Shown here in pieces: positions 50,576 to 59,588 of a stretch of 64,000 nt of DNA (position 1 is its first letter; each line of letters opens with the position of its first letter). A model generated the notes under the pieces. The model was not told the DNA's origin. It searched no databases and worked only from the letters and a program-made list of their open reading frames with translations. The position numbers were made by a program, and so were the translations under genes. The DNA is from Streptomyces marokkonensis (GTDB lineage Bacteria > Actinomycetota > Actinomycetes > Streptomycetales > Streptomycetaceae): positions 1 through 64,000 of the forward strand of contig NZ_VSKS01000018.1 in NCBI RefSeq assembly GCF_008312835.1, written 5' to 3'.

Positions 50576-51361
50576 GTGAGAACCAGCGCCGTCCGTCGTA
50601 CCGTGCTCGCCGCCTCCGCCGCCGCGCTCGCCCTGCTCGTCACCGCCTGTGGTGGCTCCGGTGACGAGGGCGAGACCGGCGACGGCAAGGGCAAGGCCGA
50701 CTCGAGCGCCTCCGCCGAGCCGGCGGGCAAGGCGCTCGGCGCCGCCGAGCTGGAGAAAGCCGCGCTCGCCCAGGCGGACGTCAAGAGCGGCAAGGTCGCC
50801 ACCAAGCTTCCGGCGACGGACGACATCGCCAAGGACCAGGTGAAGTCGGGCGACGCGGCCTGCCTGCCGCTGGCCCACGCCCAGGCCGGTGTGGCCCAGG
50901 GCGAGCCCGCGGCGACCGTGAAGCGGTCCTGGACGGGCGAGCCCGTGAAGCCCTCCGAGGGCACGAACCCCGAGGACGCCCTGCTGGCCTCCCTCGACGT
51001 GGACAAGATGCTGATCAACCTCGCCTCCTACGACGGCGACGGCGCCGCACAGGCGGTGAAGGGCCTGACCACCGCCGCCGAGAAGTGCGCGGGCGGCTTC
51101 ACCGCCACCGTGGCCGGTGAGGAGATGAAGGTCGTCAAGGTCGCCACGACCGCGGCTCCGGAGGGCGGGGACGAGGGCACCGCGATCACCCTGACCGTGG
51201 CCGCCGAGGAGGACGTCCAGGCGCCGAGCAAGATCGTTGTCGTCCGCAAGGGCGCCACTCTGGTCTCCTTCAGCGCCGTCAATCTGGCTGCCATGGCCAC
51301 CGGTGAGGACTTCGACGTCCCGGCGGACGTCGTCGACGCCCAGGTGGCCAAGCTCGGCTGA
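50576..51361 (+). CDS. Secreted lipoprotein, unknown function
   Basis: GTG 50576 gives 261 residues with a signal peptide and the lipobox LVTACGG (Cys at about 22), so it should be lipid-anchored outside the membrane. The mature part is acidic, Ala/Lys/Glu-rich, with two Cys, no recognised domain. AAAGAG precedes the start. Followed by a terminator. Confidence 0.8.
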   Translation: MRTSAVRRTVLAASAAALALLVTACGGSGDEGETGDGKGKADSSASAEPAGKALGAAELEKAALAQADVKSGKVATKLPATDDIAKDQVKSGDAACLPLAHAQAGVAQGEPAATVKRSWTGEPVKPSEGTNPEDALLASLDVDKMLINLASYDGDGAAQAVKGLTTAAEKCAGGFTATVAGEEMKVVKVATTAAPEGGDEGTAITLTVAAEEDVQAPSKIVVVRKGATLVSFSAVNLAAMATGEDFDVPADVVDAQVAKLG

Positions 51362-51374
51362 CGCCGCGTGCGAC

Positions 51375-51407
51375 TCCCACCGGTGCCTCGTGCACCGGTG
51401 GGAATTT
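51375..51407 (+). terminator. Terminator after the lipoprotein gene
   Basis: TCCCACCGGTGC and GCACCGGTGGGA form a perfect 12-bp stem with a 5-nt loop, followed by ATTT. Confidence 0.85.
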
Positions 51408-51452
51408 CCGATTTCGGGCACGCAGCGGCGGTTTCCGGCGGCTGACGGATCG

Positions 51453-51458
51453 TAGGCT
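51453..51458 (+). promoter_or_regulatory. glmS -10 element, leaderless
   Basis: TAGGCT lies 7 nt before the glmS ATG, so transcription should begin at or near the start codon. No leader is left for a glmS ribozyme. Confidence 0.55.
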
Positions 51459-51465
51459 GCCGGTC

Positions 51466-53313
51466 ATGTGCGGAATCGTGGGATACGTGGGGCCGCAGTC
51501 GGCGCTGGACGTCGTGACGGCCGGACTGAAGCGACTGGAGTACCGGGGCTACGACTCGGCGGGTGTCGCCGTGCAGGCCGACGGCGGACTGGCGACGGCG
51601 AAGAAGGCCGGCAAGCTGCTCAACCTCGAGAAGGAACTGGCCGACCGCCCGCTGCCGGCCGCGACCACCGGTATCGGGCACACCCGTTGGGCCACGCACG
51701 GCGGTCCGACCGACGCCAACGCCCATCCGCACATCGACAACGCGGGCCGGGTCGCCGTCGTCCACAACGGCATCATCGAGAACTTCGCCGCCCTGCGCGA
51801 GGAGCTGGCCGAGCGTGGCCACGAGCTCCGCTCCGAGACGGACACCGAGGTCGTCGCCCACCTGCTCGCCGAGGAGTTCTCCGCCTGCGCCGACCTGGCG
51901 GAGGCCATGCGGCTGGTGTGCCGGCGTCTGGAGGGCGCGTTCACCCTGGTCGCCGTGCACGCGGACGAGCCGGACGTGGTCGTCGGCGCGCGCCGCAACT
52001 CGCCGCTGGTGGTGGGCGTCGGGGAGGGCGAGGCCTTCCTCGCCTCGGACGTCGCCGCCTTCATCGCGCACACGCGGTCCGCGATCGAGCTGGGCCAGGA
52101 CCAGGTCGTCGAGCTGCGCAGGGACGCGGTGACGGTCACCGACTTCGACGGCGGCGCGGCCGACGTCCGCGAGTACCACGTCGACTGGGACGCCTCCGCC
52201 GCCGAGAAGGACGGCTACGCCTCCTTCATGCTCAAGGAGATCGCCGAGCAGCCGAAGGCGGTCGCCGACACCCTGCTGGGCCGTATCGACGGGTCGGGCT
52301 CGCTGACCCTGGACGAGGTGCGCATCCCGGCGAACGTCCTGCGCGAGGTCGACAAGGTCGTCATCGTCGCCTGCGGTACGGCCTTCCACGCCGGGCTGAT
52401 CGCCAAGTACGCCATCGAGCACTGGACGCGGATCCCCTGCGAGGTGGAACTGGCGAGCGAGTTCCGCTACCGGGACCCCATTCTCGACCAGCAGACCCTG
52501 GTCGTCGCCATCTCCCAGTCCGGCGAGACCATGGACACGCTGATGGCCCTGCGTCACGCCCGCGAGCAGGGCGCCAAGGTCCTCGCGATCTGCAACACCA
52601 ACGGCTCCACGATCCCGCGGGAGTCGGACGCGGTGCTGTACACGCACGCCGGACCGGAGGTCGCGGTCGCCTCGACCAAGGCGTTCCTGACCCAGCTGGT
52701 CGCCTGCTACCTGGTCGCGCTGTACCTGGGCCAGGTGCGGGGCACCAAGTGGGCCGACGAGATCCGCGCGGTGGTCCGGGACCTGTCCTCGGTCTCCGGT
52801 GCGGTGGACCGCGTGCTCCGGACCATGGAGCCGGTGCGGGAACTGGCCCGTTCCCTCGTGGCCGAGGACACGGTGCTGTTCCTGGGCCGGCACGTGGGCT
52901 ATCCGGTGGCGCTGGAGGGGGCCCTGAAGCTGAAGGAGCTCGCGTACATGCACGCGGAGGGCTTCGCGGCGGGTGAGCTGAAGCACGGGCCGATCGCGCT
53001 GATCGAGGACGACCTGCCGGTCGTCGTGGTCGTCCCGTCGCCGCGCGGGCGCTCCGTCCTCCACGACAAGATCGTCTCCAACATCCAGGAGATCCGCGCG
53101 CGCGGTGCGCGGACGATCGTGATCGCGGAGGAGGGCGACGAGGCGGTGGTGCCGTACGCGGACCACCTGATCCGGATCCCGGCCACCCCGACGCTGCTCC
53201 AGCCGCTGGTGGCGACGGTGCCGTTGCAGGTCTTCGCGTGCGAGCTGGCGACGGCCCGGGGCAACGAGGTGGACCAGCCGCGCAACCTGGCGAAGTCGGT
53301 GACGGTGGAGTAG
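51466..53313 (+). CDS. glmS: Glutamine-fructose-6-phosphate aminotransferase (isomerising)
   Basis: The 615-residue enzyme makes glucosamine-6-phosphate. It begins MCGIVGYVG with the catalytic Cys at position 2, has the glutaminase residues HTRWATHG and HNGIIEN, and two SIS domains (VACGTAFHAG, SQSGETMDT). The end NLAKSVTVE is conserved. Confidence 0.97.
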   Translation: MCGIVGYVGPQSALDVVTAGLKRLEYRGYDSAGVAVQADGGLATAKKAGKLLNLEKELADRPLPAATTGIGHTRWATHGGPTDANAHPHIDNAGRVAVVHNGIIENFAALREELAERGHELRSETDTEVVAHLLAEEFSACADLAEAMRLVCRRLEGAFTLVAVHADEPDVVVGARRNSPLVVGVGEGEAFLASDVAAFIAHTRSAIELGQDQVVELRRDAVTVTDFDGGAADVREYHVDWDASAAEKDGYASFMLKEIAEQPKAVADTLLGRIDGSGSLTLDEVRIPANVLREVDKVVIVACGTAFHAGLIAKYAIEHWTRIPCEVELASEFRYRDPILDQQTLVVAISQSGETMDTLMALRHAREQGAKVLAICNTNGSTIPRESDAVLYTHAGPEVAVASTKAFLTQLVACYLVALYLGQVRGTKWADEIRAVVRDLSSVSGAVDRVLRTMEPVRELARSLVAEDTVLFLGRHVGYPVALEGALKLKELAYMHAEGFAAGELKHGPIALIEDDLPVVVVVPSPRGRSVLHDKIVSNIQEIRARGARTIVIAEEGDEAVVPYADHLIRIPATPTLLQPLVATVPLQVFACELATARGNEVDQPRNLAKSVTVE

Positions 53314-53378
53314 GCGCGGACCGGGGCCCGGAGGGGTGGGTGCGGGAGGCCGGGGCCGGGTGGTGGAGGATGGAGTCC

Positions 53379-53891
53379 GTGAGACCGGAAGAAGCTGGAC
53401 GGACCCTGCGCAAGGCGTTCACGCCGGTGCGGGTGGCGATCGCGGGCGTCGTCGTGGCGGCCGCGGTGTCCGCCTTCCTGGTAGTGGATTCCCACAGGAT
53501 CGATTCCGCCCCGCGGGGCGGCGACGCGCGGTGTTCCGACGTCGTGGACCGGCTGCCCGACGAGGCCGGCGCGCGATCGCGTGACTGGGCGCTCGGGGAC
53601 GGTGTCGCCTCGTGGGGCGACCGCTCGCTGGTGCTTCGCTGCGGGGTCGACGAACTCCAGCCGAGCGTCAACCTCTGCGTCTCGGCCGACGGGGTCGACT
53701 GGGTCCTGGACGAGGACAGGATGAAGGCGGAGGGTGTGAGTGTGCTCACGACGTACGGGCGCTCTCCGGCGGTGGAAGTCACCTACGACGGGCCGCGGGA
53801 AGACGTCGGCGGAATTCTCGTCGAGCTCAACGAGTCCGTCGACTGGATTCCGCAGCAGCGCAAATGCATCGGGGCCGGTGACACCTTGTAG
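53379..53891 (+). CDS. DUF3515 membrane-anchored protein
   Basis: GTG 53379, with GGAGGATGGAG upstream, gives 170 residues (ATG 53370 is an alternative). A single membrane helix (VRVAIAGVVVAAAVSAFLV) is followed by an outside domain with four Cys (ARCSDVV, LRCGVDE, NLCVSAD, RKCIGAG). Function unknown. Confidence 0.8.
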   Translation: MRPEEAGRTLRKAFTPVRVAIAGVVVAAAVSAFLVVDSHRIDSAPRGGDARCSDVVDRLPDEAGARSRDWALGDGVASWGDRSLVLRCGVDELQPSVNLCVSADGVDWVLDEDRMKAEGVSVLTTYGRSPAVEVTYDGPREDVGGILVELNESVDWIPQQRKCIGAGDTL

Positions 53892-53928
53892 GGGCTTTGC
53901 GGGGCCGGCCCGGCCGTAAGGTGCCGGT

Positions 53929-54300
53929 ATGAGCATCATCGGAGTGGGGATCGACGTGGCCGAGATCGACCGGTTCGCGGCGTCCCTGGAGCGGACGCCC
54001 GGGCTGGCCCGGCGGCTCTTCGTGGACAGCGAACTGCTGCTGCCCAGCGGGGAGCGGCGCGGCGTCGCCTCCCTCGCCGCGCGGTTCGCCGCCAAGGAGG
54101 CGTTGGCCAAGGCGCTCGGGGCGCCCGCGGGGCTGTACTGGACCGACGCCGAGGTGTGGTGCGAGGACAGCGGGCAGCCGCGGCTGCGGGTCAAGGGGAC
54201 GGTCGCCGCCCGGGCGGCCGAACTCGGTGTGCGGTCCTGGCACGTGTCGCTCAGTCACGACGCCGGGGTGGCGTCGGCGGTCGTCGTCGCGGAGGGGTGA
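53929..54300 (+). CDS. acpS: Holo-[acyl-carrier-protein] synthase
   Basis: The 123-residue enzyme attaches 4'-phosphopantetheine to [15 protein letters not shown] holds the metal-binding Asp and [13 protein letters not shown] the Glu and Lys. TAAGGT lies 6-8 nt before the ATG, again suggesting a leaderless message. Confidence 0.95.
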   Translation: MSIIGVGIDVAEIDRFAASLERTPGLARRLFVDSELLLPSGERRGVASLAARFAAKEALAKALGAPAGLYWTDAEVWCEDSGQPRLRVKGTVAARAAELGVRSWHVSLSHDAGVASAVVVAEG

Positions 54301-54305
54301 GCCCG

Positions 54306-54428
54306 GTGCTCGCCTTCGCCGGGGCCGGGGCCGACCTGCCCGTTTGGGGTGATGTGTTCCTCGTCGTCGGCGCCGTGCTCACCGTCGTCTTCGCCCTCGT
54401 ACGCGTGACGCGCCGACGTCGTCGGTGA
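54306..54428 (+). CDS. Possible 40-residue single-span membrane protein
   Basis: A GTG 6 bp after the acpS stop, with GGAGGGG at 8 nt, opens a 40-codon frame ending TGA. The peptide is one hydrophobic helix (VFLVVGAVLTVVFALVRV) followed by TRRRRR, a positive-inside topology. No homologue is known to me. Confidence 0.4.
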   Translation: MLAFAGAGADLPVWGDVFLVVGAVLTVVFALVRVTRRRRR

Positions 54429-54511
54429 TTGCCGTGCGTGCTTCGCCTGAACGGGGGTAGACGCGAGTAGCCGGTGCCCGGAGCGGGGCCGATCGAAAGG
54501 GAGGGCTAACA

Positions 54512-55360
54512 GTGACGTCGACGATGGCACGGACGGACCGAGCTCGTAGCGTGACCGAGCTGCCGGAGGTCGCCGATCCCGGCCAGGTCGCGCCGCAGGA
54601 CGCCCGGGAGCTGTCCAAGCAGTTCTTCCGCCGGCTGACGGAGCTGGAGGAGGGCACCCACGAGTACCAGTACGCGCGCAACACGCTGATCGAGATGAAC
54701 ATGTCCCTCGTCCGCTACGCGGCGGGCCGGTTCCGCAGCCGCGGTCCGGAGGAGATGGAGGACATCGTCCAGGTCGGCATGATCGGGCTGATCAAGGCGA
54801 TCGACCGGTTCGAGCTCTCCCGTGAGGTGGAGTTCACCTCCTTCGCGATTCCCTACATCGTCGGCGAGATCAAGCGGTTCTTCCGGGACACCTCCTGGTC
54901 CGTGCATGTGCCGCGCCGCCTCCAGGAGGCCCGGGTGCAGCTCGCCCGCGCCACGGAGGAACTGCGCAGCCGGCTGGGCCGCACGCCCACGACCGCCGAG
55001 CTCGCGCAGCTGATGAGCCTGACCGAGGAAGAGGTCAACGAGGCCCGGATCGCGTCCAACGGCTACAACTCCGCGTCGCTCGACGCCGCCATCGGCAGCG
55101 AGCCGGACGGCGAGAGCGTGCTCGCGGACTTCATCGGCACCGAGGACGCCGCGCTGGGACTGGTCGAGGACTTCCACGCGCTCGCCCCGATGATCGCCGA
55201 CCTCGACGAGCGCGAGCGCAAGATCGTGCACTGGCGGTTCGTGGAGGAGCTGACGCAGGCGGAGATCGGTGAGCGCCTCGGCTGCTCCCAGATGCACGTG
55301 TCGCGCCTGCTCTCCCGCACGCTGAAGCGGCTGCGGGCGGGCATGCTCAGCACGAACTGA
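54512..55360 (+). CDS. RNA polymerase sigma factor of the SigB/SigF type
   Basis: The 282-residue factor has region 2 (EEMEDIVQVGMIGLIKAIDRFE), region 2.4/3 (FTSFAIPYIVGEIKRFFRD, VHVPRR) and region 4 (LTQAEIGERLGCSQMHVSRLLSRTLKRLR). This is the stress/development group-3 type normally held by an RsbW-like anti-sigma; none is adjacent. A GGGTAG at 54455-54460 resembles the -10 of this class, hinting at self-control. Confidence 0.93.
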   Translation: MTSTMARTDRARSVTELPEVADPGQVAPQDARELSKQFFRRLTELEEGTHEYQYARNTLIEMNMSLVRYAAGRFRSRGPEEMEDIVQVGMIGLIKAIDRFELSREVEFTSFAIPYIVGEIKRFFRDTSWSVHVPRRLQEARVQLARATEELRSRLGRTPTTAELAQLMSLTEEEVNEARIASNGYNSASLDAAIGSEPDGESVLADFIGTEDAALGLVEDFHALAPMIADLDERERKIVHWRFVEELTQAEIGERLGCSQMHVSRLLSRTLKRLRAGMLSTN

Positions 55361-55428
55361 CGACGGGTTTCACGGCGGGTGAGGTGGTGCGGGGTGCGGC
55401 CGGGGGCCGCACCCCGCACGCGTGTCCG

Positions 55429-56616
55429 CTAGCAGATCGACTGGCTGCTGTTCACCAGACGGTTGTTGCGGAACGTGGTGTTCTCGCCGCAGGGGCTCTC
55501 GCGGATCGAGGAGTTCGTCACCGTGAGGTTCTGGACGGTGATGTCCCGGTTGTTCGGGAATTCCGAGCGCGCCGCGAGGCGGATCTCGCCGCCGCCCGTG
55601 ACCGTGCCGCTCTGGGCGGCGAGGTTCACGTTGTAGCAGTTCTCGATGAGGATCGCGTTGTTGCCGGTGCCGGAGAGCGTGACCCTGTCGATCGTCGCGC
55701 CGCCGCTCTCGGAGACGCAGAACACACCCCGCCCGCCGCCGCGCGCGACGACCTCGCCCACGCGGATGTTGGTGGGGTAGGAGCTGCCGATCCGGCCGTT
55801 GCGGTTGGCCATGCGGAAGGCGGCGTACCCGGTGCCGGTGCCCGCGTTCTCCGCGTCCACCCGGGAGACGGTGGCGTTGACCGTCTGGTTCAGCAGCAGG
55901 CCGGACTCGCCGACGTTGCGGGCGGTCACCGTGCCGATGGTCAGGCCGTCGACGCCGTAGGTCTCCACGGCGTGGCTGGACGCGCCGGAGACGTACACGT
56001 TGTCGATGCGCACGTTGCGCGTCCACTGGCTGGTGTCGCCGCGGTTGTCGATGCGGACGCCGAGGCCGCGACTCAGGCGCATGTCGATCTGGCCGAGGAC
56101 CACGTTCTGCACGTTGCGCAGGAAGACGCCGTACAGCGGGGAGCCGATGACGTTGAGGTGCTGCACCTCGACGTCCCGGGTGCCGCGGGAGTAGACCGGG
56201 GCCTGGTCGCCGGAACCGCTGCCGGTGACGTTGATGGTGCCGCACACGTCGAGCACCGTGTAGCTCGGCAGGGAGATGCGGGAACCGGCGGAGACCGAGC
56301 CCGAGCCGCGGACCACGACCCGCTCCTTGCTCGTGCGGCCGGAGGACAGGCTGCCGATCGCGGCCTGGACGGCCGCGCGCATGTCGGTGCCGGTGTACAC
56401 GGTGCTGCTGCCGCGCCGGGCGGTCCAGGTGCTGCCGTTCAGTACCGCCTCGGCCTGGTACGAGCCGTCGCCGCAGGCGGCGGCTCGGGCGGGGGCCGGG
56501 GGCGCGGTCGTGGTGGCCGTGGCGGGGGCGGCGACGGCGGGGGCCGTGATGGTGCCCGCGGCGGTGAGGAGTGCGGTGGCGCCCGCTGCTGCGAGGAGTG
56601 CGGCTCTGCGTCCCAT
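55429..56616 (-). CDS. Secreted right-handed beta-helix protein (pectate-lyase/polygalacturonase fold)
   Basis: ATG 56616, with AGGAG and AGAGGA upstream, gives 395 residues. A signal peptide (RRAALLAAAGATALLTAAG, possibly Tat) precedes a repetitive chain of short strands (VRIDNVYVSGAS, GLTIGTVTARNVGESGLLL) typical of parallel beta-helices, ending with a Cys-containing cap. Likely a polysaccharide-active enzyme; the substrate and lyase/hydrolase class are uncertain. Confidence 0.82.
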   Translation of the reverse strand: MGRRAALLAAAGATALLTAAGTITAPAVAAPATATTTAPPAPARAAACGDGSYQAEAVLNGSTWTARRGSSTVYTGTDMRAAVQAAIGSLSSGRTSKERVVVRGSGSVSAGSRISLPSYTVLDVCGTINVTGSGSGDQAPVYSRGTRDVEVQHLNVIGSPLYGVFLRNVQNVVLGQIDMRLSRGLGVRIDNRGDTSQWTRNVRIDNVYVSGASSHAVETYGVDGLTIGTVTARNVGESGLLLNQTVNATVSRVDAENAGTGTGYAAFRMANRNGRIGSSYPTNIRVGEVVARGGGRGVFCVSESGGATIDRVTLSGTGNNAILIENCYNVNLAAQSGTVTGGGEIRLAARSEFPNNRDITVQNLTVTNSSIRESPCGENTTFRNNRLVNSSQSIC

Positions 56617-56651
56617 GGGTCCTCTGCTCCTGTTGTCATCTGTCGTCGAAC

Positions 56652-56671
56652 CGATTCGACTGAATCGATTC
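56652..56671. promoter_or_regulatory. Palindromic operator upstream of the beta-helix gene
   Basis: CGATTC-GACT-GAATCG (56652-56667) overlaps a second palindrome GAATCGATTC (56662-56671). The AATCGATT core is typical of LacI-family operators at streptomycete carbohydrate genes. It lies about 36-55 bp before the start codon. Confidence 0.55.
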
Positions 56672-56774
56672 ATACGGTGGGGGGCGGAGAGTTTGGCAAG
56701 GGCATGGCAATGCGTCAAGCGGGCGGCCGCTCGGTTACGGGAACCGGCCCCGCCCGTACGGGAGACTCGGACGC

Positions 56775-58208
56775 ATGCGGACTGCGTACAGCGTGGAGAC
56801 GGTCAGGACGGCGGAGCGGGAACTGATGGCACGGCTGCCGGAGGGGGCGCTGATGCAACGCGCCGCCGCCGGACTCGCCGCGGCCTGCGCGGACGTGCTG
56901 GGGCGGGTGTACGGCAGCAGGGTCGTCCTGCTCGTCGGCAGCGGGGACAACGGCGGCGACGCCCTGTACGCCGGTGCCCGCCTGGCCCGGCGCGGCGCGG
57001 GCGTGAGCGCGGTGCTGCTGGCACCGGAACGCGCCCACGCGGGCGGGCTCGGGGCGCTGCGCCGGGCGGGCGGACGGGCGGTGGGGACGGACGGGGCCCG
57101 GGAGCTGATCGAACGGTCGGACCTCGTCGTCGACGGCATCGTCGGGATCGGCGGCACGGGCGGGCTGCGCCCGGAGGCGGTCCCGCTCGCCGAGGCCGCC
57201 GAGCGGGCGCGGGCGGCCGTGGTCGCCGTCGACCTGCCGAGCGGGGTCGACGCCGACACCGGGGAGGTGCGGGGGAGGGCGGTCCGCGCCGACCTCACGG
57301 TGACCTTCGGCACGCACAAACCGGGGCTGCTGATCGATCCGGCGCGGGAGTACGCGGGGACCGTGCGGCTGGTCGACATCGGGCTGTCGCTGCCCGAGGA
57401 GCCGGAGCTGGAGGCACTGCAGCACGCGGACGTGGCGCGCCTGCTGCCGGTGCCGCGCGCCGAGAGCGACAAGTACCGGCGGGGTGTCGTCGGCATCGCC
57501 GCCGGGTCCGCCCGCTATCCGGGCGCCGCGGTGCTCGCGGTGGCGGGGGCGCTGCGGGGCGGTGCGGGGGCGGTGCGGTACGTCGGTCCCGCCGGGGAGG
57601 CGGTGATCGCCCGCTTCCCGGAGACGCTGGTGTCGGACCGCGGGCCGAAGCACGCGGGCCGGGTGCAGGCGTGGGTGGTCGGACCCGGGGCCGGTGACGA
57701 CGTGGCGACGGTCGCGGAGGTGCTGGCGGCGGACGTGCCCGTGCTGATCGACGCGGACGGGCTGCGGCTGGCGGAGGCGTCCGCGGTACGGGACCGCCGG
57801 GCGCCGACACTGATGACCCCGCACGCGGGGGAGGCCGCCGCGCTGCTCGGCGTCGAACGGGAGCAGGTCGAGGGCGGCCGGCTGTCCGCGGTGCGGGAAC
57901 TCGCCGGGCTGTACGGGGCGACCGTGCTGTTGAAGGGGTCCACGACTCTGGTCGCGGGTGCGGGCGGCGGGCCCGTACGGGTGAACCCGACGGGGACGTC
58001 GTGGCTGGCCACGGCGGGCAGCGGTGACGTTCTGTCGGGGCTCGGGGGCTCGCTGCTGGCGGCGGGGCTTCCGGCGGTGGACGCGGCGAGCGCGGCGGCG
58101 TACCTGCACGGGCTGGCGGGGCGGTTCGCGGCGGACGGGGCGCCGGTGGGGGCGCGGGATGTGGCGGAGCGGATCGCGGGGGCGTGGCGGAGCGTGGTGC
58201 GGGGGTGA
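56775..58208 (+). CDS. nnr: Bifunctional NAD(P)H-hydrate epimerase / ADP-dependent NAD(P)H-hydrate dehydratase
   Basis: The 477-residue protein repairs hydrated NAD(P)H. The N-terminal epimerase half has VGSGDNGGDALYAGA; the C-terminal ribokinase-like dehydratase has GSARYPGAAVLA, LMTPHAGEAAALL and the anion hole TAGSGDVLSGL. Both halves look complete. Confidence 0.96.
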   Translation: MRTAYSVETVRTAERELMARLPEGALMQRAAAGLAAACADVLGRVYGSRVVLLVGSGDNGGDALYAGARLARRGAGVSAVLLAPERAHAGGLGALRRAGGRAVGTDGARELIERSDLVVDGIVGIGGTGGLRPEAVPLAEAAERARAAVVAVDLPSGVDADTGEVRGRAVRADLTVTFGTHKPGLLIDPAREYAGTVRLVDIGLSLPEEPELEALQHADVARLLPVPRAESDKYRRGVVGIAAGSARYPGAAVLAVAGALRGGAGAVRYVGPAGEAVIARFPETLVSDRGPKHAGRVQAWVVGPGAGDDVATVAEVLAADVPVLIDADGLRLAEASAVRDRRAPTLMTPHAGEAAALLGVEREQVEGGRLSAVRELAGLYGATVLLKGSTTLVAGAGGGPVRVNPTGTSWLATAGSGDVLSGLGGSLLAAGLPAVDAASAAAYLHGLAGRFAADGAPVGARDVAERIAGAWRSVVRG

Positions 58209-58270
58209 GGGGGCGGGGGGTGCGGGGCGGAGCCTGAGGGTCTTTCGCCCCGGCCGCCCCTTCCCTTCCC

Positions 58271-58342
58271 GTCCCGGGGGCCGCGCCCCGGACCCCCTTC
58301 GGCCCTGACGGGCCTCGTCCTCGAGCGCCGGACGGGCTGATC
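58271..58342. repeat. Streptomyces dispersed intergenic repeat between nnr and alr
   Basis: The stretch has GGGGGCCGCGCCCCGGACCCCC-type self-complementary sequence and ends with CTCGAGCGCCGGACGGGCTGA, a phrase I recall as widespread in Streptomyces intergenic regions. May act as a terminator for nnr. Confidence 0.55.
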
Positions 58343-58379
58343 GGAGGGGGCGGCGGAGGGCTCTGAGACACTGGGGCGG

Positions 58380-59588
58380 ATGAGAGAGACAGTTGCCCCG
58401 GGGGGCGCGGAGCTGCGGGCCCGCGCGGAGATCGACCTCGCTGCCGTGCGGGCCAATGTGCGGGCCCTGCGGGAGCGCGCGCCCGGCGCCGCCCTCATGG
58501 CCGTCGTCAAGGCCGACGGGTACGGGCACGGCGCGGCCGCCTGCGCCCGGGCGGCCGTCGAGGCCGGGGCGACCTGGCTGGGCACCGCCACCCCGCAGGA
58601 GGCCCTCGCGCTGCGCGCGCCCGGTGCCGGGGTGCCGGACCACGTACGGATCATGTGCTGGCTGTGGACGCCCGGCGGACCCTGGCGGGAGGCGGTCGAG
58701 GCCGGTCTCGACGTGTCCCTGAGCGGCACGTGGGCGCTGGACGAGGTGACCAGGGCCGCCCGTCTCGCCGGGCGGCCCGCGCGGGTGCAGCTCAAGGCCG
58801 ACACCGGGCTCGGGCGCGGCGGCTGCCAGCCCGGCGACTGGGCGGAGCTGGTCGCGGGCGCGCTGCGCGCCGAGGCCGAGGGGCTGCTGCGGATCACGGG
58901 CCTGTGGTCCCACTTCGCCTGTGCCGACGAGCCGGGGCATCCCTCCGTCACCGCCCAGCTGACCCGCTTCCGGGAGATGGTGGCGTACGCGGAGGGGCAG
59001 GGCGTCGACCCCGAGGTGCGCCACATCGCCAACTCTCCCGCCACCCTCACCCTCCCCGAGAGCCACTTCGACCTCGTCCGTCCCGGCATCGCGATGTACG
59101 GCGTCTCACCCAGCCCCGAGATCGGCACCCCCGCCGACTTCGGACTGCGCCCGGTGATGACCCTGTCCGCCTCGCTCGCGCTGGTGAAGCGCGTTCCCGG
59201 GGGCCACGGCGTCGGCTACGGCCACCACTACGTCACGCCGGGCCCGACCACCCTCGGCCTGGTCCCGCTCGGCTACGCGGACGGCATCCCGCGCCACGCC
59301 TCCTCGACCGGGCCCGTCCTGGTCGAGGGCAAGTGGCGCACGGTCGCGGGGCGGGTGGCGATGGACCAGTTCGTCCTCGACCTGGGCGGCGACGACCCGG
59401 GCCCGGGCGCCGAGGCCGTCCTCTTCGGCCCCGGTGACCGCGGCGAGCCGACGGCCGAGGACTGGGCGCAGGCGGCCGGGACCATCGCGTACGAGATCGT
59501 CACCCGGATCGGAACGCGCGTTCCGCGCGTCCATGTGAACGAGGGGCCGGATCCGGACGGCGGCCCGGACAGGGGGAGCGGTACGTGA
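58380..59588 (+). CDS. alr: Alanine racemase
   Basis: The 402-residue PLP enzyme makes D-alanine for peptidoglycan. The PLP Lys is in AVVKADGYGHG; the catalytic Tyr segment GVGYGHHYVTPG and VAMDQF are present. GACACT lies 7 nt before the ATG. Its stop overlaps the next start (GTGA). Confidence 0.96.
   Translation: MRETVAPGGAELRARAEIDLAAVRANVRALRERAPGAALMAVVKADGYGHGAAACARAAVEAGATWLGTATPQEALALRAPGAGVPDHVRIMCWLWTPGGPWREAVEAGLDVSLSGTWALDEVTRAARLAGRPARVQLKADTGLGRGGCQPGDWAELVAGALRAEAEGLLRITGLWSHFACADEPGHPSVTAQLTRFREMVAYAEGQGVDPEVRHIANSPATLTLPESHFDLVRPGIAMYGVSPSPEIGTPADFGLRPVMTLSASLALVKRVPGGHGVGYGHHYVTPGPTTLGLVPLGYADGIPRHASSTGPVLVEGKWRTVAGRVAMDQFVLDLGGDDPGPGAEAVLFGPGDRGEPTAEDWAQAAGTIAYEIVTRIGTRVPRVHVNEGPDPDGGPDRGSGT

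Noticed and set aside
51362-51465. glmS ribozyme/riboswitch
   Set aside because: The gap holds a terminator of the upstream gene and a -10 seven nt before the ATG; no leader remains.
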